NCBI RefSeq assembly: GCF_041925275.1
Contig: NZ_JBHEUZ010000005.1
Span: 62,001 to 126,000 of the forward strand
Length of the DNA stretch: 64,000 nucleotides
Direction of reading: 5' to 3'
Origin: Parapedobacter pyrenivorans_A
Lineage (GTDB): Bacteria; Bacteroidota; Bacteroidia; Sphingobacteriales; Sphingobacteriaceae
Made by a program: the position numbers and the translations under genes. Shown in pieces: positions 34,031 to 42,942 of the stretch. Positions within the stretch are counted from its first letter, which is position 1. Each line of letters opens with the position of its first letter. The notes under the pieces are model-generated. The model was not told the DNA's origin and ran no database searches. It saw only the letters and a list, made by a program, of their open reading frames with translations.

Positions 34031-36535
34031 ATGATAAAGAATTATTTCAAAACAGCTTGGAGAAGTATCCATAAAAACCGCGAGTACAATTGGCTGAGTA
34101 TTCTCGGCCTTTCGCTAGGCCTGGCGATATTTATTACTGCTTTAATCTATGTAAACCGTGAAAAAAGCTACGATAGGTGGGATGATCAATTAGACCGCGT
34201 CTACCGGGTGATTACCCAAGATCAGTGGGGAGAAGATCTCGAGCTCACTTCCTTTACTCCGGCAGCACTGGGGGTGTACATGCACCAGCAACTGCCAGAA
34301 GTAGAACGTAGCACCGCTTTCCGTGAAGTAGGAGAAACGCTCGTTACCATCGGCGACCAAGCATTCTACAGCAGCCATGTCATCATCGCTGACAGCAACT
34401 TTTTCAACGTGTTTCCGTATCCATTCCGGGCAGGAGATCCGGCACACGCGCTCAACCAACCGGATCAAGCTGTTTTGAGCCGGGCAACCGCAGAGAAATG
34501 GTTCGGCACCGACGATCCCACCGGCAAAACATTCGAAATCAGCAAAAGGACCTATACCATCAGCGGTGTATTCGACAAGCCGGGGCCATCACACCTGGAT
34601 TTCCACGTCTGTATATCCGCCAAATTTGACCCAAGCAACTGGAATGCCCGTGTCTTTACGAACTATGTGTTGGTAAAACCACATGCAAACTTGCAGACCC
34701 TGGAACAAAAAGCCAAACAAAGTTTCATCTATCATTTTGCATTAGGCCAGCAGAGTAGCCCTTACAATAAAGATAAACCCGAGGCGAAGATCACTAATGA
34801 GAAAGAGGCCGAGGCGTGGCTGAACGACGTTATGGGAATCAGGAATATCGACTTATTTCTGGAGCCAGTGGTCGATATCCATCTACAACCCAAAGCGTTT
34901 GGTTGGCGCGATGCCGCGGCTAATCATCCCGTTTTGGATTTTTCCGAAGAAAACCAGCTTTCGGTTTGGATATTCTCAGTCATCGGGATTTTGGTACTTT
35001 CACTGGCAGCCATCAATTACACCAATATTGCCATCGCCATTGGCTACATACAGACCAAGGACTCAGGACTGCGAAAAATCATCGGAGCCAGTAAATCACA
35101 GCTTAGTTTGCTCTCCCTCACAAACTCAATGATCCAGATCAGTATTGCCATGGTGGGTGCGCTACTGTTCAGCGCATTCATTATCGAATACCTCAATAAA
35201 AACTTCGGTATGGAACTGGAAATCTGGAGTAGCCGCTATTCCGCAGCCAATATCCGGCTATTGGTCCAACTGGTAGGCATTGCGTTGATCGTGGCTTTGC
35301 TGACAGGCCTCTATCCTGCCTACATCATGCTTCGTTACAAACCTATTCAATTGCTCAAAGGCGAATTAAAAGCAGGACAACAGGGCAGCCGTATTCGCAA
35401 CACCTTGGTTGTCATCCAATTTACGTTAGCAATGGTTTTCATTACCTCGCTGGTAATTATCCGCTCCCAATTATCTTTCATGAAAACCAGTAATCCCGGT
35501 TTTACGACCGAGCAGGTATTGCGGATCAATGGAGAACGGGTAAACATGGATTTTTTTGCCAACCTGGATGAACAGGAAGCCGTTATGAACAGTCTCAAAG
35601 CATTACCCGAAGTAAAAAGCGTCGCTACCACCCATTTCTATCCGGGCAGAGCCTCTCATAGTTTGCAAAAAGCGAATTTCGGCACCAATTCAGACACGCT
35701 TTCTGTAAAAGCCAACTGGGTGGGATTGGGCTATTTCGAAACATTGGACATAGCGATGGTCCAGGGACGGGCTTTTTCCGCCGATTATGCCTCGGATACC
35801 CTCCATGCCGCCATTATCAACGAGACCGCCGCCAGACGGATGGGATTACAACACCCCATTGGAGAGAAAGTGGCAGCACTCGGCATGGAATACCAGATCA
35901 TCGGGGTCTCACAAGACAATCACCTGTCAGGATACCAAAAAGTCATCGAACCGGAACTATATGTGATCGGTACCGCTCCGGGCATGACAAGCGGACGCAG
36001 GCAATTGCTGGTTAAATTCCATGACGGACATGCGGCGCAACAAGCACTTGAAAAGGTTCAAGCGATTTGGAAGCGTATTGAAACCTATGGGCCCATGCGC
36101 TATTCATGGTTGGACGATGATTTTGCAAAATTGCTGGATAAATACACAAAAATAGATCGCCTGATGACCCTACTGACGCTGGTGGCCATCTCGATTGCCA
36201 TGATGGGTATATTTGGCATCAGCACATTCGTTTCCCGGCAACGCACCAAAGAAATCGGCATCCGCAAGGTGCTGGGTGCCACGGTGGCCGGAATTGTAGG
36301 TTTGCTTTCCAAAGATTTTGTGAAATTGGTGTGTTTGGCCATCGTCATCGCCTCACCCATTGCGTGGTGGGCGATGAACCGATGGTTGGCCGACTTTGCC
36401 TACCGTATCGACATCCAATGGTGGATGTTTGCCCTAGCAGGTTTGGCTGCGGTAGTTATTGCACTGCTTACGGTAAGCTGGCAAGCCATACGGGCGGCAG
36501 TGGCCAATCCGGTTGATTCTCTACGCGACGAATAA
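34031..36535 (+). CDS. FtsX/MacB-like ABC permease, array copy D
   Basis: 834 residues, the longest copy. The opening is MIKNYFKTAWRSIHKNREYNWLSILGLSLGL. The first FtsX block (AAINYTNIAIAIGYIQTKDSGLRKIIGAS) departs from the usual K-E-I-G-V-R-K. The second periplasmic domain is distinct, but from QRTKEIGIRKVLGATVAG onward the protein equals copy C, reflecting the converted 3' tract. Base composition in its first two thirds is slightly more AT-rich than in C. A truncated NTase gene abuts its stop on the opposite strand. Confidence 0.93.
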   Translation: MIKNYFKTAWRSIHKNREYNWLSILGLSLGLAIFITALIYVNREKSYDRWDDQLDRVYRVITQDQWGEDLELTSFTPAALGVYMHQQLPEVERSTAFREVGETLVTIGDQAFYSSHVIIADSNFFNVFPYPFRAGDPAHALNQPDQAVLSRATAEKWFGTDDPTGKTFEISKRTYTISGVFDKPGPSHLDFHVCISAKFDPSNWNARVFTNYVLVKPHANLQTLEQKAKQSFIYHFALGQQSSPYNKDKPEAKITNEKEAEAWLNDVMGIRNIDLFLEPVVDIHLQPKAFGWRDAAANHPVLDFSEENQLSVWIFSVIGILVLSLAAINYTNIAIAIGYIQTKDSGLRKIIGASKSQLSLLSLTNSMIQISIAMVGALLFSAFIIEYLNKNFGMELEIWSSRYSAANIRLLVQLVGIALIVALLTGLYPAYIMLRYKPIQLLKGELKAGQQGSRIRNTLVVIQFTLAMVFITSLVIIRSQLSFMKTSNPGFTTEQVLRINGERVNMDFFANLDEQEAVMNSLKALPEVKSVATTHFYPGRASHSLQKANFGTNSDTLSVKANWVGLGYFETLDIAMVQGRAFSADYASDTLHAAIINETAARRMGLQHPIGEKVAALGMEYQIIGVSQDNHLSGYQKVIEPELYVIGTAPGMTSGRRQLLVKFHDGHAAQQALEKVQAIWKRIETYGPMRYSWLDDDFAKLLDKYTKIDRLMTLLTLVAISIAMMGIFGISTFVSRQRTKEIGIRKVLGATVAGIVGLLSKDFVKLVCLAIVIASPIAWWAMNRWLADFAYRIDIQWWMFALAGLAAVVIALLTVSWQAIRAAVANPVDSLRDE
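36242..36513 (+). repeat. Direct repeat shared with copy C (272 bp)
   Basis: This is the partner of 33684-33955, with one mismatch. It covers the last FtsX helices of copy D. Confidence 0.85.
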
Positions 36536-36544
36536 AAAAAATTG

Positions 36545-36813
36545 CTATAGGAATGTAAACACATCCCAGACCGGATGTGATAAAAAATTCTCCACAGTCA
36601 TATCGAAAACAGGCATCCCGAACTGCTCGAAAGCATCCCGTAAACGCAAATAGTTCTCCTTGTCCGCTCAACCCAAATATCCATGTCACCCGTTGTCCGC
36701 GAGTACCCATGCAATATAACGGCAAACCCACCTACTAAGAGGTACCGGACACCCTTTTCATTTAGCGCAAGTAAAAACTCCCTGAAATCTTCGTTAAAGA
36801 TGTTGCTCCGCAA
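36545..36813 (-). pseudogene. Truncated, frameshifted nucleotidyltransferase-like gene
   Basis: From a TTG at 36813 the frame reads RSNIFNEDFREFLLALNEKGVRYLLVGGFAVILHGYSRTTGDMDIWVER, which has the VGG-x(7)-G and GDxDxW signature of AbiEii/DUF6036-type nucleotidyltransferases. One base is then missing near 36667, and the matching reading continues in the next frame: KENYLRLRDAFEQFGMPVFD, to a TAG at 36547-36545. The rest of the usual domain (roughly 70 further residues) is gone, and copy D's stop is 10 bases away. The gene is thus both frameshifted and cut off. Its usual small partner precedes it intact. Confidence 0.75.
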
Positions 36814-36814
36814 G

Positions 36815-37018
36815 TCAGTTCCTCCCCCTAGTGCTAAATTTCGTGCGGTCAAGACGAGGCGGAGAATCCAGAGGGCAATTAAAAGCAACACTATTTAGGT
36901 ATGCGGCAACGGCCAATCGTTCGGTCCAATCCATACTTTTATAGTACAACGCATGATTGGCTGCCTCTTGAGCCGTTTGCGCCTTAAAAGCACCTCTATT
37001 TAGGCGGAACTCCGACAT
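36815..37018 (-). CDS. Small partner protein of the NTase-like gene
   Basis: 67 residues: MSEFRLNRGAFKAQTAQEAANHALYYKSM, then WTERLAVAAYLNSVAFNCP and a C-terminal PPRLDRTKFSTRGRN. Proteins with the opening LNRGAF and the ending PPRLDRT commonly sit directly before this kind of NTase gene in Bacteroidota; the pair resembles a toxin-antitoxin or accessory module (recalled pattern, not searched). The stop is one base before the NTase start. The ATG at 37018 is preferred to the GTG just upstream. Confidence 0.6.
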   Translation of the reverse strand: MSEFRLNRGAFKAQTAQEAANHALYYKSMDWTERLAVAAYLNSVAFNCPLDSPPRLDRTKFSTRGRN

Positions 37019-37104
37019 CACTTTGCTTTAATTATCAATTATCTACTAAGTATGCAAAATTAGCAAAATATTTATACACATCATTTTCACCCAGTAGTTT
37101 CCAA

Positions 37105-37470
37105 TCGGCTACCTTCCTCACCATCTTCATCTCGTGCCTCGGCCTGTTTGGCCTCGCCGCCTACATGGCCGAAAACCACACGAAAGAAATCGGCGTCCGC
37201 AAGGTATTGGGTGCGTCGGTGCTGTCACTGGTCAACCTGCTTAACAAGGAATTTTTGGTCCTCGTTAGTATCGCCTGCCTCGTGGCTTTCCCCATCGCTT
37301 ATTGGGTGATGGATCACTGGCTGGATACATTCAGTTACCATACCGACATCCATTGGGGGGTATTTGCAGTAATTGGCATCAGCGCACTTCTTATCTCCTT
37401 GCTCACCGTAAGCTGGCAGGCCATACGGGCGGCGGTGGCTAATCCGGTGGAGTCGCTGAGGGATGAGTGA
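37105..37470 (+). pseudogene. C-terminal remnant of a permease (array copy E)
   Basis: About 120 codons matching only the last FtsX domain: TFLTIFISCLGLFGLAAYMAENHTKEIGVRKVLGAS, then TVSWQAIRAAVANPVESLRDE. The 680 or so residues that precede this part in every full copy are missing, and in their place stands the NTase pair on the other strand. An ATG at 37165 could open a 101-residue ORF, but it would start inside the domain. I treat it as the scar of a deletion or replacement within the array. Confidence 0.85.
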
Positions 37471-37587
37471 TGGGGGAAATCCCGATTGTCGAGATAGGGA
37501 CTGGGTGAATGGTCGGTAACGAAAATTTGTTAAAATCCCGGCGTTAGTTCACGAATTGGGGTATTGTTTCGACATCAATTTTAATTA

Positions 37588-37616
37588 ATGTCGAAAATTG
37601 TTTGTATTTTCGACAT
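37588..37616. promoter_or_regulatory. 11-bp inverted repeat ATGTCGAAAAT-N7-ATTTTCGACAT and satellite copies
   Basis: The arms at 37588-37598 and 37606-37616 are exact reverse complements. Further TTCGACAT copies occur at 37568-37575 and 37640-37647. The site lies in the 441-bp gene-free stretch 37471-37911, about 300 bp upstream of copy F. It looks like a multi-site operator, possibly left over from another gene. I see no coding sequence in this stretch. Confidence 0.5.
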
Positions 37617-37793
37617 GTGGCTTCCTGGTTGTTGATTCATTCGACATGAAGCAGCAATTATGGTGGATATTTGATTAAAAATCGACAGCAATGGCTTTCA
37701 ACATTGATGTCCTCCCGGCTTATGTTTTCTGCAATTCCCCATTGACTTGAAGTTTTGAGGGCACTTAGCGCCTTCAAAGATAAGGCCGCGCAT

Positions 37794-37831
37794 TGTCCGC
37801 TTTTGAACACCAAGTGTTCGATATCGAACAC
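37794..37831. promoter_or_regulatory. Tandem inverted repeats upstream of permease copy F
   Basis: TGTCCG at 37794 with the half-site GAACA, and TGTTCG at 37815 with CGAACA, 21 bp apart. It contains the same 18-bp palindrome GTGTTCGATATCGAACAC (37814-37831) as upstream of copy A. Over 38 bp the two loci differ at only about five positions. Confidence 0.7.
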
Positions 37832-37882
37832 CTACGAGACGCGACCGCAACCTATTCAACACATCATCAATAATTTACAGAT

Positions 37883-37898
37883 TTGGCGCAGTAAATGG
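37883..37898 (+). promoter_or_regulatory. Sigma-54-like element before permease copy F
   Basis: TTGGCGCAGTAAATGG: TTGGC is exact, the -12 region is only TGG. It lies 53 bp after the operators, the same distance as at copy A, and 15 bp before the ATG at 37912. Confidence 0.35.
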
Positions 37899-37911
37899 AG
37901 TGGGTTGTGAA

Positions 37912-40380
37912 ATGCTAAAGAACTACATAAAAACCACCCTTCGCCACCTGTGGCGCAATCGGCTCTTTACCGGACTGAACATCCTGGGCCTGGCCATCGG
38001 CATCAGTGCCTGCTGGATCATCTTCCGCATCGTTGGCCACGAATTCAGCTACGATGCCAAACTGCCCAATAGTGAACATGTCTTCAAGGTCATCAGTGCG
38101 TTCGAACGCGATGGCGAACAATCTGCATTGGGTGGGGTGTCGGCACCGCTATACCAAGGCATCGAAAACGAAATAACGGGAGTGGAACATGTGGTGCCCG
38201 CTTTCCGCCAGTGGACGTTCCATGTCGAAATCGCACGCGAAGACCAACCTGCATTTGTGAAGGAAGAGCCCGAAGGGATTATAGCCACGAACGCCGCCTA
38301 CTTCGAAATGCTTCCCTATCGATGGTTGGCAGGCGACAAGCATACCGCGCTTGACGCGCCCGGAAGTGTGGTGCTTACCGAAAGCCGTGCCAATCTGTAC
38401 TTTCCGGACAACGAGCCGGAGGCCATGCTGAACAACACCATCACCTACTACGGCCAGGATACGGTAACCCGTACCGTGACGGGCATCGTTGCCGACTACG
38501 ACACCCCTTCCGAGTTTACTGCGCAGGAGTTCGTTGTACTACCTAAAATTACTTACGAGACCTATCAGTGGACGAACACCAATGGCACCGACCGGTTGTA
38601 TCTGCAATTCGGTGAAGGCGTGGATGTAGACGCCAAACTACGGCAAATCAACGAGCTGGATGCCCGTCATTGGAATGCCCTTGCAGAAGAGCGGCAGACC
38701 GAAGGAAAGGCGGCCGTTCCTCCGCGTGGCCGCACCTACGAGCTCCTCCCCGTCCGCGAAGCCCACTTCGCCACCCACGTAGCTGAGTGGGGCGTGACCA
38801 AAACCAGTAAACCGGTGTTGTACGGCCTCATTGGGATCGGCATTTTCTTACTGCTGCTCGCCTGCATCAACTACATCAATATGAGTGTGGCACAAATCCC
38901 GCAACGGGGCAAGGAAATCGGTGTGCGCAAAACACTCGGCGGTGGTCGCTGGCAACTGATTAGCCAGTTCCTCGCCGAAACGCTCGTTGTGTCGCTGATG
39001 GCCTTGGTACTGGCGTATGCGCTGGCGCGCTTAGGCTTCTGGTTGTTGACAGACATTATCCCCGCGGGTGTATCGCCCCAAGGAAACGGTTACCAACTCA
39101 TCGGGTTTATCCTAGCACTAACCGCGCTCATCACCCTCTTGGCCGGCCTGTATCCGGGCTGGTTGATTACCCGGATAAAAACGGTAAATGTATTCAAGAA
39201 CTGGTTTGATGGCGCTACGCCGATACGTGGATTTGGCTTACAGAAAGTGTTGATTGTTTTCCAGTTCAGCATTGCATTGGTATTTATCATCTGTACCATT
39301 ATCGTAAGCACCCAACTGCGCCATACCCTGAAAGCCGATATGGGTTTTAATAAAGATGCAACTGTATTGGTGTATGTGCCTTGGAAATATACGAGCGACC
39401 CACATTACGAAGGCAAACAATTCACCCTGTTGAACGAAATCCGCACATTGCCGGGCATTGCCAACGTGGCCATGGGGGATGCTCCCCTATCGTCAGGCTA
39501 CTCGTCGAGCCCGTTCGACTATGCGGCAGACAGCAAGGAGCCCGTGGAAATCACCGGTTTCAAGAAGACCATCGACACCGCGTACCTGGCGTTATATGAT
39601 ATGGAGCTATTGGCAGGTAGGAACATCCATGCATCCGACACCATTTCTGAATTTATCATCAATGAAACGGCCGCCAAAGCATTCGGATTCGCCAGCCCGC
39701 AGGATGCTATCGGACAATTTATCGGGCAACGCGGCAATAACAAACATCCCATTGTTGGCGTGGTAAAGGATTTCCATACGCAGGATTTCTATACGCCCAT
39801 TAAACCGGCAATTTTATCGAGCTACAAAGCCAATCTCTCGTCATTCAACATCAAGCTGGATAGCAGCGACCCCCACCGGTGGCAGGCAACATTGGAAGCC
39901 ATCGGTAGCAAGTGGGCGCAGTTCTACCCCGCAGACGCTTATCAGCACCGTTTCTACGATGAAACGCTGGAGGCCCTGTACCGGCAGGAAAGGCAGGTTG
40001 GCAAGCTGATAAACCTTGCTACAGCGATTACCATTCTGATCAGTTGCCTCGGCTTGTTCGGCTTGGCCACACTGATTGCCTTCCAACGCACCAAAGAAAT
40101 CGGCATCCGCAAGGTGCTGGGCGCTACGGTAACGGGTATCGTAGGGTTGCTGTCGACAGATTTTGTTAAATTGGTGCTGATAGCCATTGTCATCGCCTCG
40201 CCCATCGCGTGGTGGGCCATGAATAACTGGCTAGCCGATTTCGCTTACCGTATTGACATCCAGTGGTGGATGTTCGCCGCAGCGGGAATCACTGCCGTGG
40301 TCATTGCCCTGCTTACGGTAAGCTGGCAGGCCATACGGGCTGCGGTAGCCAATCCAGTGGATAGTCTAAGGGATGAATGA
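37912..40380 (+). CDS. FtsX/MacB-like ABC permease, array copy F
   Basis: 822 residues, first gene of the second sub-array. The opening MLKNYIKTTLRHLWRNRLFTGLNILGLAIGISACW is closely related to copy C throughout the N-terminal half. The first FtsX motif is LACINYINMSVAQIPQRGKEIGVRKTLGG, and the second is SCLGLFGLATLIAFQRTKEIGIRKVLGATVTG. The C-terminus is like C at protein level, but its codons differ at many silent sites, unlike the C/D pair. The ATG at 37912 is used; a GTG four codons earlier is in frame. Its expression is probably set by the operators at 37794-37831. Confidence 0.93.
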   Translation: MLKNYIKTTLRHLWRNRLFTGLNILGLAIGISACWIIFRIVGHEFSYDAKLPNSEHVFKVISAFERDGEQSALGGVSAPLYQGIENEITGVEHVVPAFRQWTFHVEIAREDQPAFVKEEPEGIIATNAAYFEMLPYRWLAGDKHTALDAPGSVVLTESRANLYFPDNEPEAMLNNTITYYGQDTVTRTVTGIVADYDTPSEFTAQEFVVLPKITYETYQWTNTNGTDRLYLQFGEGVDVDAKLRQINELDARHWNALAEERQTEGKAAVPPRGRTYELLPVREAHFATHVAEWGVTKTSKPVLYGLIGIGIFLLLLACINYINMSVAQIPQRGKEIGVRKTLGGGRWQLISQFLAETLVVSLMALVLAYALARLGFWLLTDIIPAGVSPQGNGYQLIGFILALTALITLLAGLYPGWLITRIKTVNVFKNWFDGATPIRGFGLQKVLIVFQFSIALVFIICTIIVSTQLRHTLKADMGFNKDATVLVYVPWKYTSDPHYEGKQFTLLNEIRTLPGIANVAMGDAPLSSGYSSSPFDYAADSKEPVEITGFKKTIDTAYLALYDMELLAGRNIHASDTISEFIINETAAKAFGFASPQDAIGQFIGQRGNNKHPIVGVVKDFHTQDFYTPIKPAILSSYKANLSSFNIKLDSSDPHRWQATLEAIGSKWAQFYPADAYQHRFYDETLEALYRQERQVGKLINLATAITILISCLGLFGLATLIAFQRTKEIGIRKVLGATVTGIVGLLSTDFVKLVLIAIVIASPIAWWAMNNWLADFAYRIDIQWWMFAAAGITAVVIALLTVSWQAIRAAVANPVDSLRDE

Positions 40381-40431
40381 TTCATGGAGTAAAGATAAAA
40401 AAGAGCAAGGAGTAAAGACAGGCCAGTCTGA

Positions 40432-40473
40432 TGTCTAATGTCTGTTGTCTCATGTCTCATAGCTAATGTCTAA
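40432..40473 (+). repeat. Heptanucleotide repeat, spacer F-G (6 units)
   Basis: Six units in exact seven-base register, four of them TGTCTAA or TGTCTCA, plus TGTCTGT and TAGCTAA. Three A bases and the ATG at 40477 follow. It is the longest run in the array. Confidence 0.85.
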
Positions 40474-40476
40474 AAA

Positions 40477-42903
40477 ATGATAAAGAACTATTTCAGCATC
40501 GCATTCAGGTCATTGTCTCGGAATATTTTTCCTAATGCCATTAACATTGGTGGGCTGGCTATTGCCTTATCGGTCGTCGTGTTGATTCTGTTGTGGGTAC
40601 AACACGAACGTTCGTATAATTCAGGTAATAGCGATGCCGACCATATTTTCTTGCTAACGGAATTCGACAACGGCAGTAGGGAGTATAGCGAGTCAACGCC
40701 ATATCCGGCTCGCCAAGCTATCCAATCAGAAATCCCCGAGGTGGACCAGGTTGCTGTGGCCTTTCCCGGAACTTATATGGATTTGGTCTTTGTTTCGGGT
40801 GACAAACGCTTTTTTGAACGGGACCTTTTATTCATCGATTCAAATTGGTTGGACCTGTTCGACTATCAACTCACCGCCGGATCATTCGATCGGTTTCGGA
40901 TAGAGCCGAATGTCATCGCCATCAGCGAGTCGAAGGCCGAACATTATTTTGGCAGGGAACCTGCAATTGGAAAAACAATCGTCGTCGACAGCGTTCCTAC
41001 CACGGTCGTAGCGGTATTTGCCGATGTCCCCACAAATTCCACCTTTCATCAAGGGGTCTTAATGCCCCATCAAGATTTATTAAAAAAGCCTTCCTTCCAA
41101 AGTTATACGGATTGGTGGGGTGCATACATCCCCTACCTTTTCATCAAACTACATCCCAGCGCAGACCCTGTGGCAATCGCCTCCAAGATAACACCGATAT
41201 TCGCGAAAAATCAGAGTTACAAAAAAGATGGAGAATTTCACCATCAATTGGTGCCCTTATCCGGTATCCATTTGGGAGGGTTCCAATTCTCAACACTGCC
41301 CCAAGGCAACAAACAATCGATCGTTATCTTTTCGGCGCTGGCGTTTTTGTTACTGCTTACGGCAAGTGTGAATTTCGTTAATCTTTCGATCGCACGGATG
41401 ACTACCCGCCATAGGGAAATCGGTATCCGAAAAGTAACCGGAGCGGCCAAATGGCAATTATTCGGCCAAATAATGACCGAAACACTGGTTATGGTTCTCA
41501 TCAGTTCGGCATTGACCTTGTTGCTCGTTGCGCTACTGCTGCCACATTTTAATCGGTATTTTGAAACCTCACTGATATTTTCGCTGACCGACACGGAAAC
41601 CTTGGTTTTGCTGGCGGCCACCTTTATCGTGGTCGTGCTCCTTACAGGGATTTATCCAGCTTTATTGACCGGCAAGGCCAGTCCGCTCAATCTCTTCAAA
41701 GGGCGGGTTATAACGCAAAGCGACAACCGGCGGCTCCGTGAGGTGTTGATGGTGGGCCAGATGGTTCTTGCCGTCACCATGGTGGTAGCCGTTATCGTTA
41801 TCCATGGCCAATTCAACTATATCCAACAAACTACCGGAGCATACCAGATGGACCAGGTTTTCATCTTCCACAGAAAAGCAAACTCGGGCGAAATAATTCG
41901 CGCAGGGTCGCCAGAACAGGCCAATTACATCCGTGGTGTCACTACGCTCAAAGAGGAACTTTTGCGAAACAGCTCGATTAAAGCGGTAACGCGGGTGAAC
42001 GGGGGTTCGTTGATTGACAACCCCAGAAGCATGGAGGTTGAGCATGAGTGGATTGGCTATCCAAAAAATGAGGAACCGTCCAAAGCCGTGCGATTATGGG
42101 TCGACCATGATTATCTAAATTTGGCCGATATCCGATTAGTGGCCGGTCGCTGGTTTGATAAGGATAATGTATCCGACCAGCATAATATCATTATCAATGA
42201 AACAGCGGCCAAGGCTTTTGGTTTGAATGAACCCATCGTCGGTACCGCCTTCGATGTGCTCGGCATATACCAAGGGTCAATTATAGGCGTCGTCAAAGAT
42301 TTCCATCACGCCAGCTTACACCAGCCGATTGAGCCGGTAGTCATTGAGCTCAATCAGCAAGACATGGGAGGCAAATTCATGGTGGAGGCGCAAGGCGGGC
42401 GTGTTGCGGAAGCACTTGCCGCTACTGAAATGGCTTGGAAAAGGCAATATCCCGGTAAACCCTTTGAGTATACATTTTTGGATGAGGAATTCGACCGGCT
42501 TTACAAAAGTGATCGAAAAGCCTTGGTTTTCTCCATGGTGTTCGCCGGTTTGAGTTTGCTCATTTCCGCACTTGGCATATTGGCAATGGCAATGTTTGCA
42601 ACCCAACAACGGGTTAAGGAAATCGGTATCCGCAAAGTACTCGGTGCATCGGTAGCTGGCATTGTGGGCTTGCTCTCCAAAGATTTCGTGAAACTGGTAT
42701 TGATTGCGATAATGGTTGCATCACCTATGGCGTGGTGGGTAATGAACAAGTGGTTGGAAGATTTCGCCTACCGCATCGATATCCAATGGTGGATGTTTGC
42801 CATTGCGGGCATGACGGCTGTAGTCATCGTGCTGCTCACCGTAAGCTGGCAAGCGATACGGGCAGCGGTGGCCAATCCGGTGGATAGTTTAAGGGATGAA
42901 TGA
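40477..42903 (+). CDS. FtsX/MacB-like ABC permease, array copy G
   Basis: 808 residues. The opening is MIKNYFSIAFRSLSRNIFPNAINIGGLAIALSVVVLILLWV. The first FtsX motif ASVNFVNLSIARMTTRHREIGIRKVTGAA and the second SALGILAMAMFATQQRVKEIGIRKVLGAS make it a distinct subtype (HREIG in place of AKEIG). The last 90 residues again match the shared AWW-W-NPVDSLRDE end. The N-terminal two thirds is slightly richer in AT than its neighbours. No ATPase or membrane fusion protein accompanies it. Confidence 0.93.
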   Translation: MIKNYFSIAFRSLSRNIFPNAINIGGLAIALSVVVLILLWVQHERSYNSGNSDADHIFLLTEFDNGSREYSESTPYPARQAIQSEIPEVDQVAVAFPGTYMDLVFVSGDKRFFERDLLFIDSNWLDLFDYQLTAGSFDRFRIEPNVIAISESKAEHYFGREPAIGKTIVVDSVPTTVVAVFADVPTNSTFHQGVLMPHQDLLKKPSFQSYTDWWGAYIPYLFIKLHPSADPVAIASKITPIFAKNQSYKKDGEFHHQLVPLSGIHLGGFQFSTLPQGNKQSIVIFSALAFLLLLTASVNFVNLSIARMTTRHREIGIRKVTGAAKWQLFGQIMTETLVMVLISSALTLLLVALLLPHFNRYFETSLIFSLTDTETLVLLAATFIVVVLLTGIYPALLTGKASPLNLFKGRVITQSDNRRLREVLMVGQMVLAVTMVVAVIVIHGQFNYIQQTTGAYQMDQVFIFHRKANSGEIIRAGSPEQANYIRGVTTLKEELLRNSSIKAVTRVNGGSLIDNPRSMEVEHEWIGYPKNEEPSKAVRLWVDHDYLNLADIRLVAGRWFDKDNVSDQHNIIINETAAKAFGLNEPIVGTAFDVLGIYQGSIIGVVKDFHHASLHQPIEPVVIELNQQDMGGKFMVEAQGGRVAEALAATEMAWKRQYPGKPFEYTFLDEEFDRLYKSDRKALVFSMVFAGLSLLISALGILAMAMFATQQRVKEIGIRKVLGASVAGIVGLLSKDFVKLVLIAIMVASPMAWWVMNKWLEDFAYRIDIQWWMFAIAGMTAVVIVLLTVSWQAIRAAVANPVDSLRDE

Positions 42904-42918
42904 TTCATGGATTAAAGA

Positions 42919-42939
42919 TGTCTCATAGCTAACGACTAA
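42919..42939 (+). repeat. Heptanucleotide repeat, spacer G-H (3 units)
   Basis: TGTCTCA, TAGCTAA, CGACTAA, then three A bases and the ATG at 42943. The whole spacer is only 39 bases. Confidence 0.75.
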
Positions 42940-42942
42940 AAA

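Noticed and set aside
37165..37470. 101-residue stand-alone permease protein
   Set aside because: The frame is open and homologous upstream of this ATG and corresponds only to the last domain of full-length copies. It is better read as a remnant.
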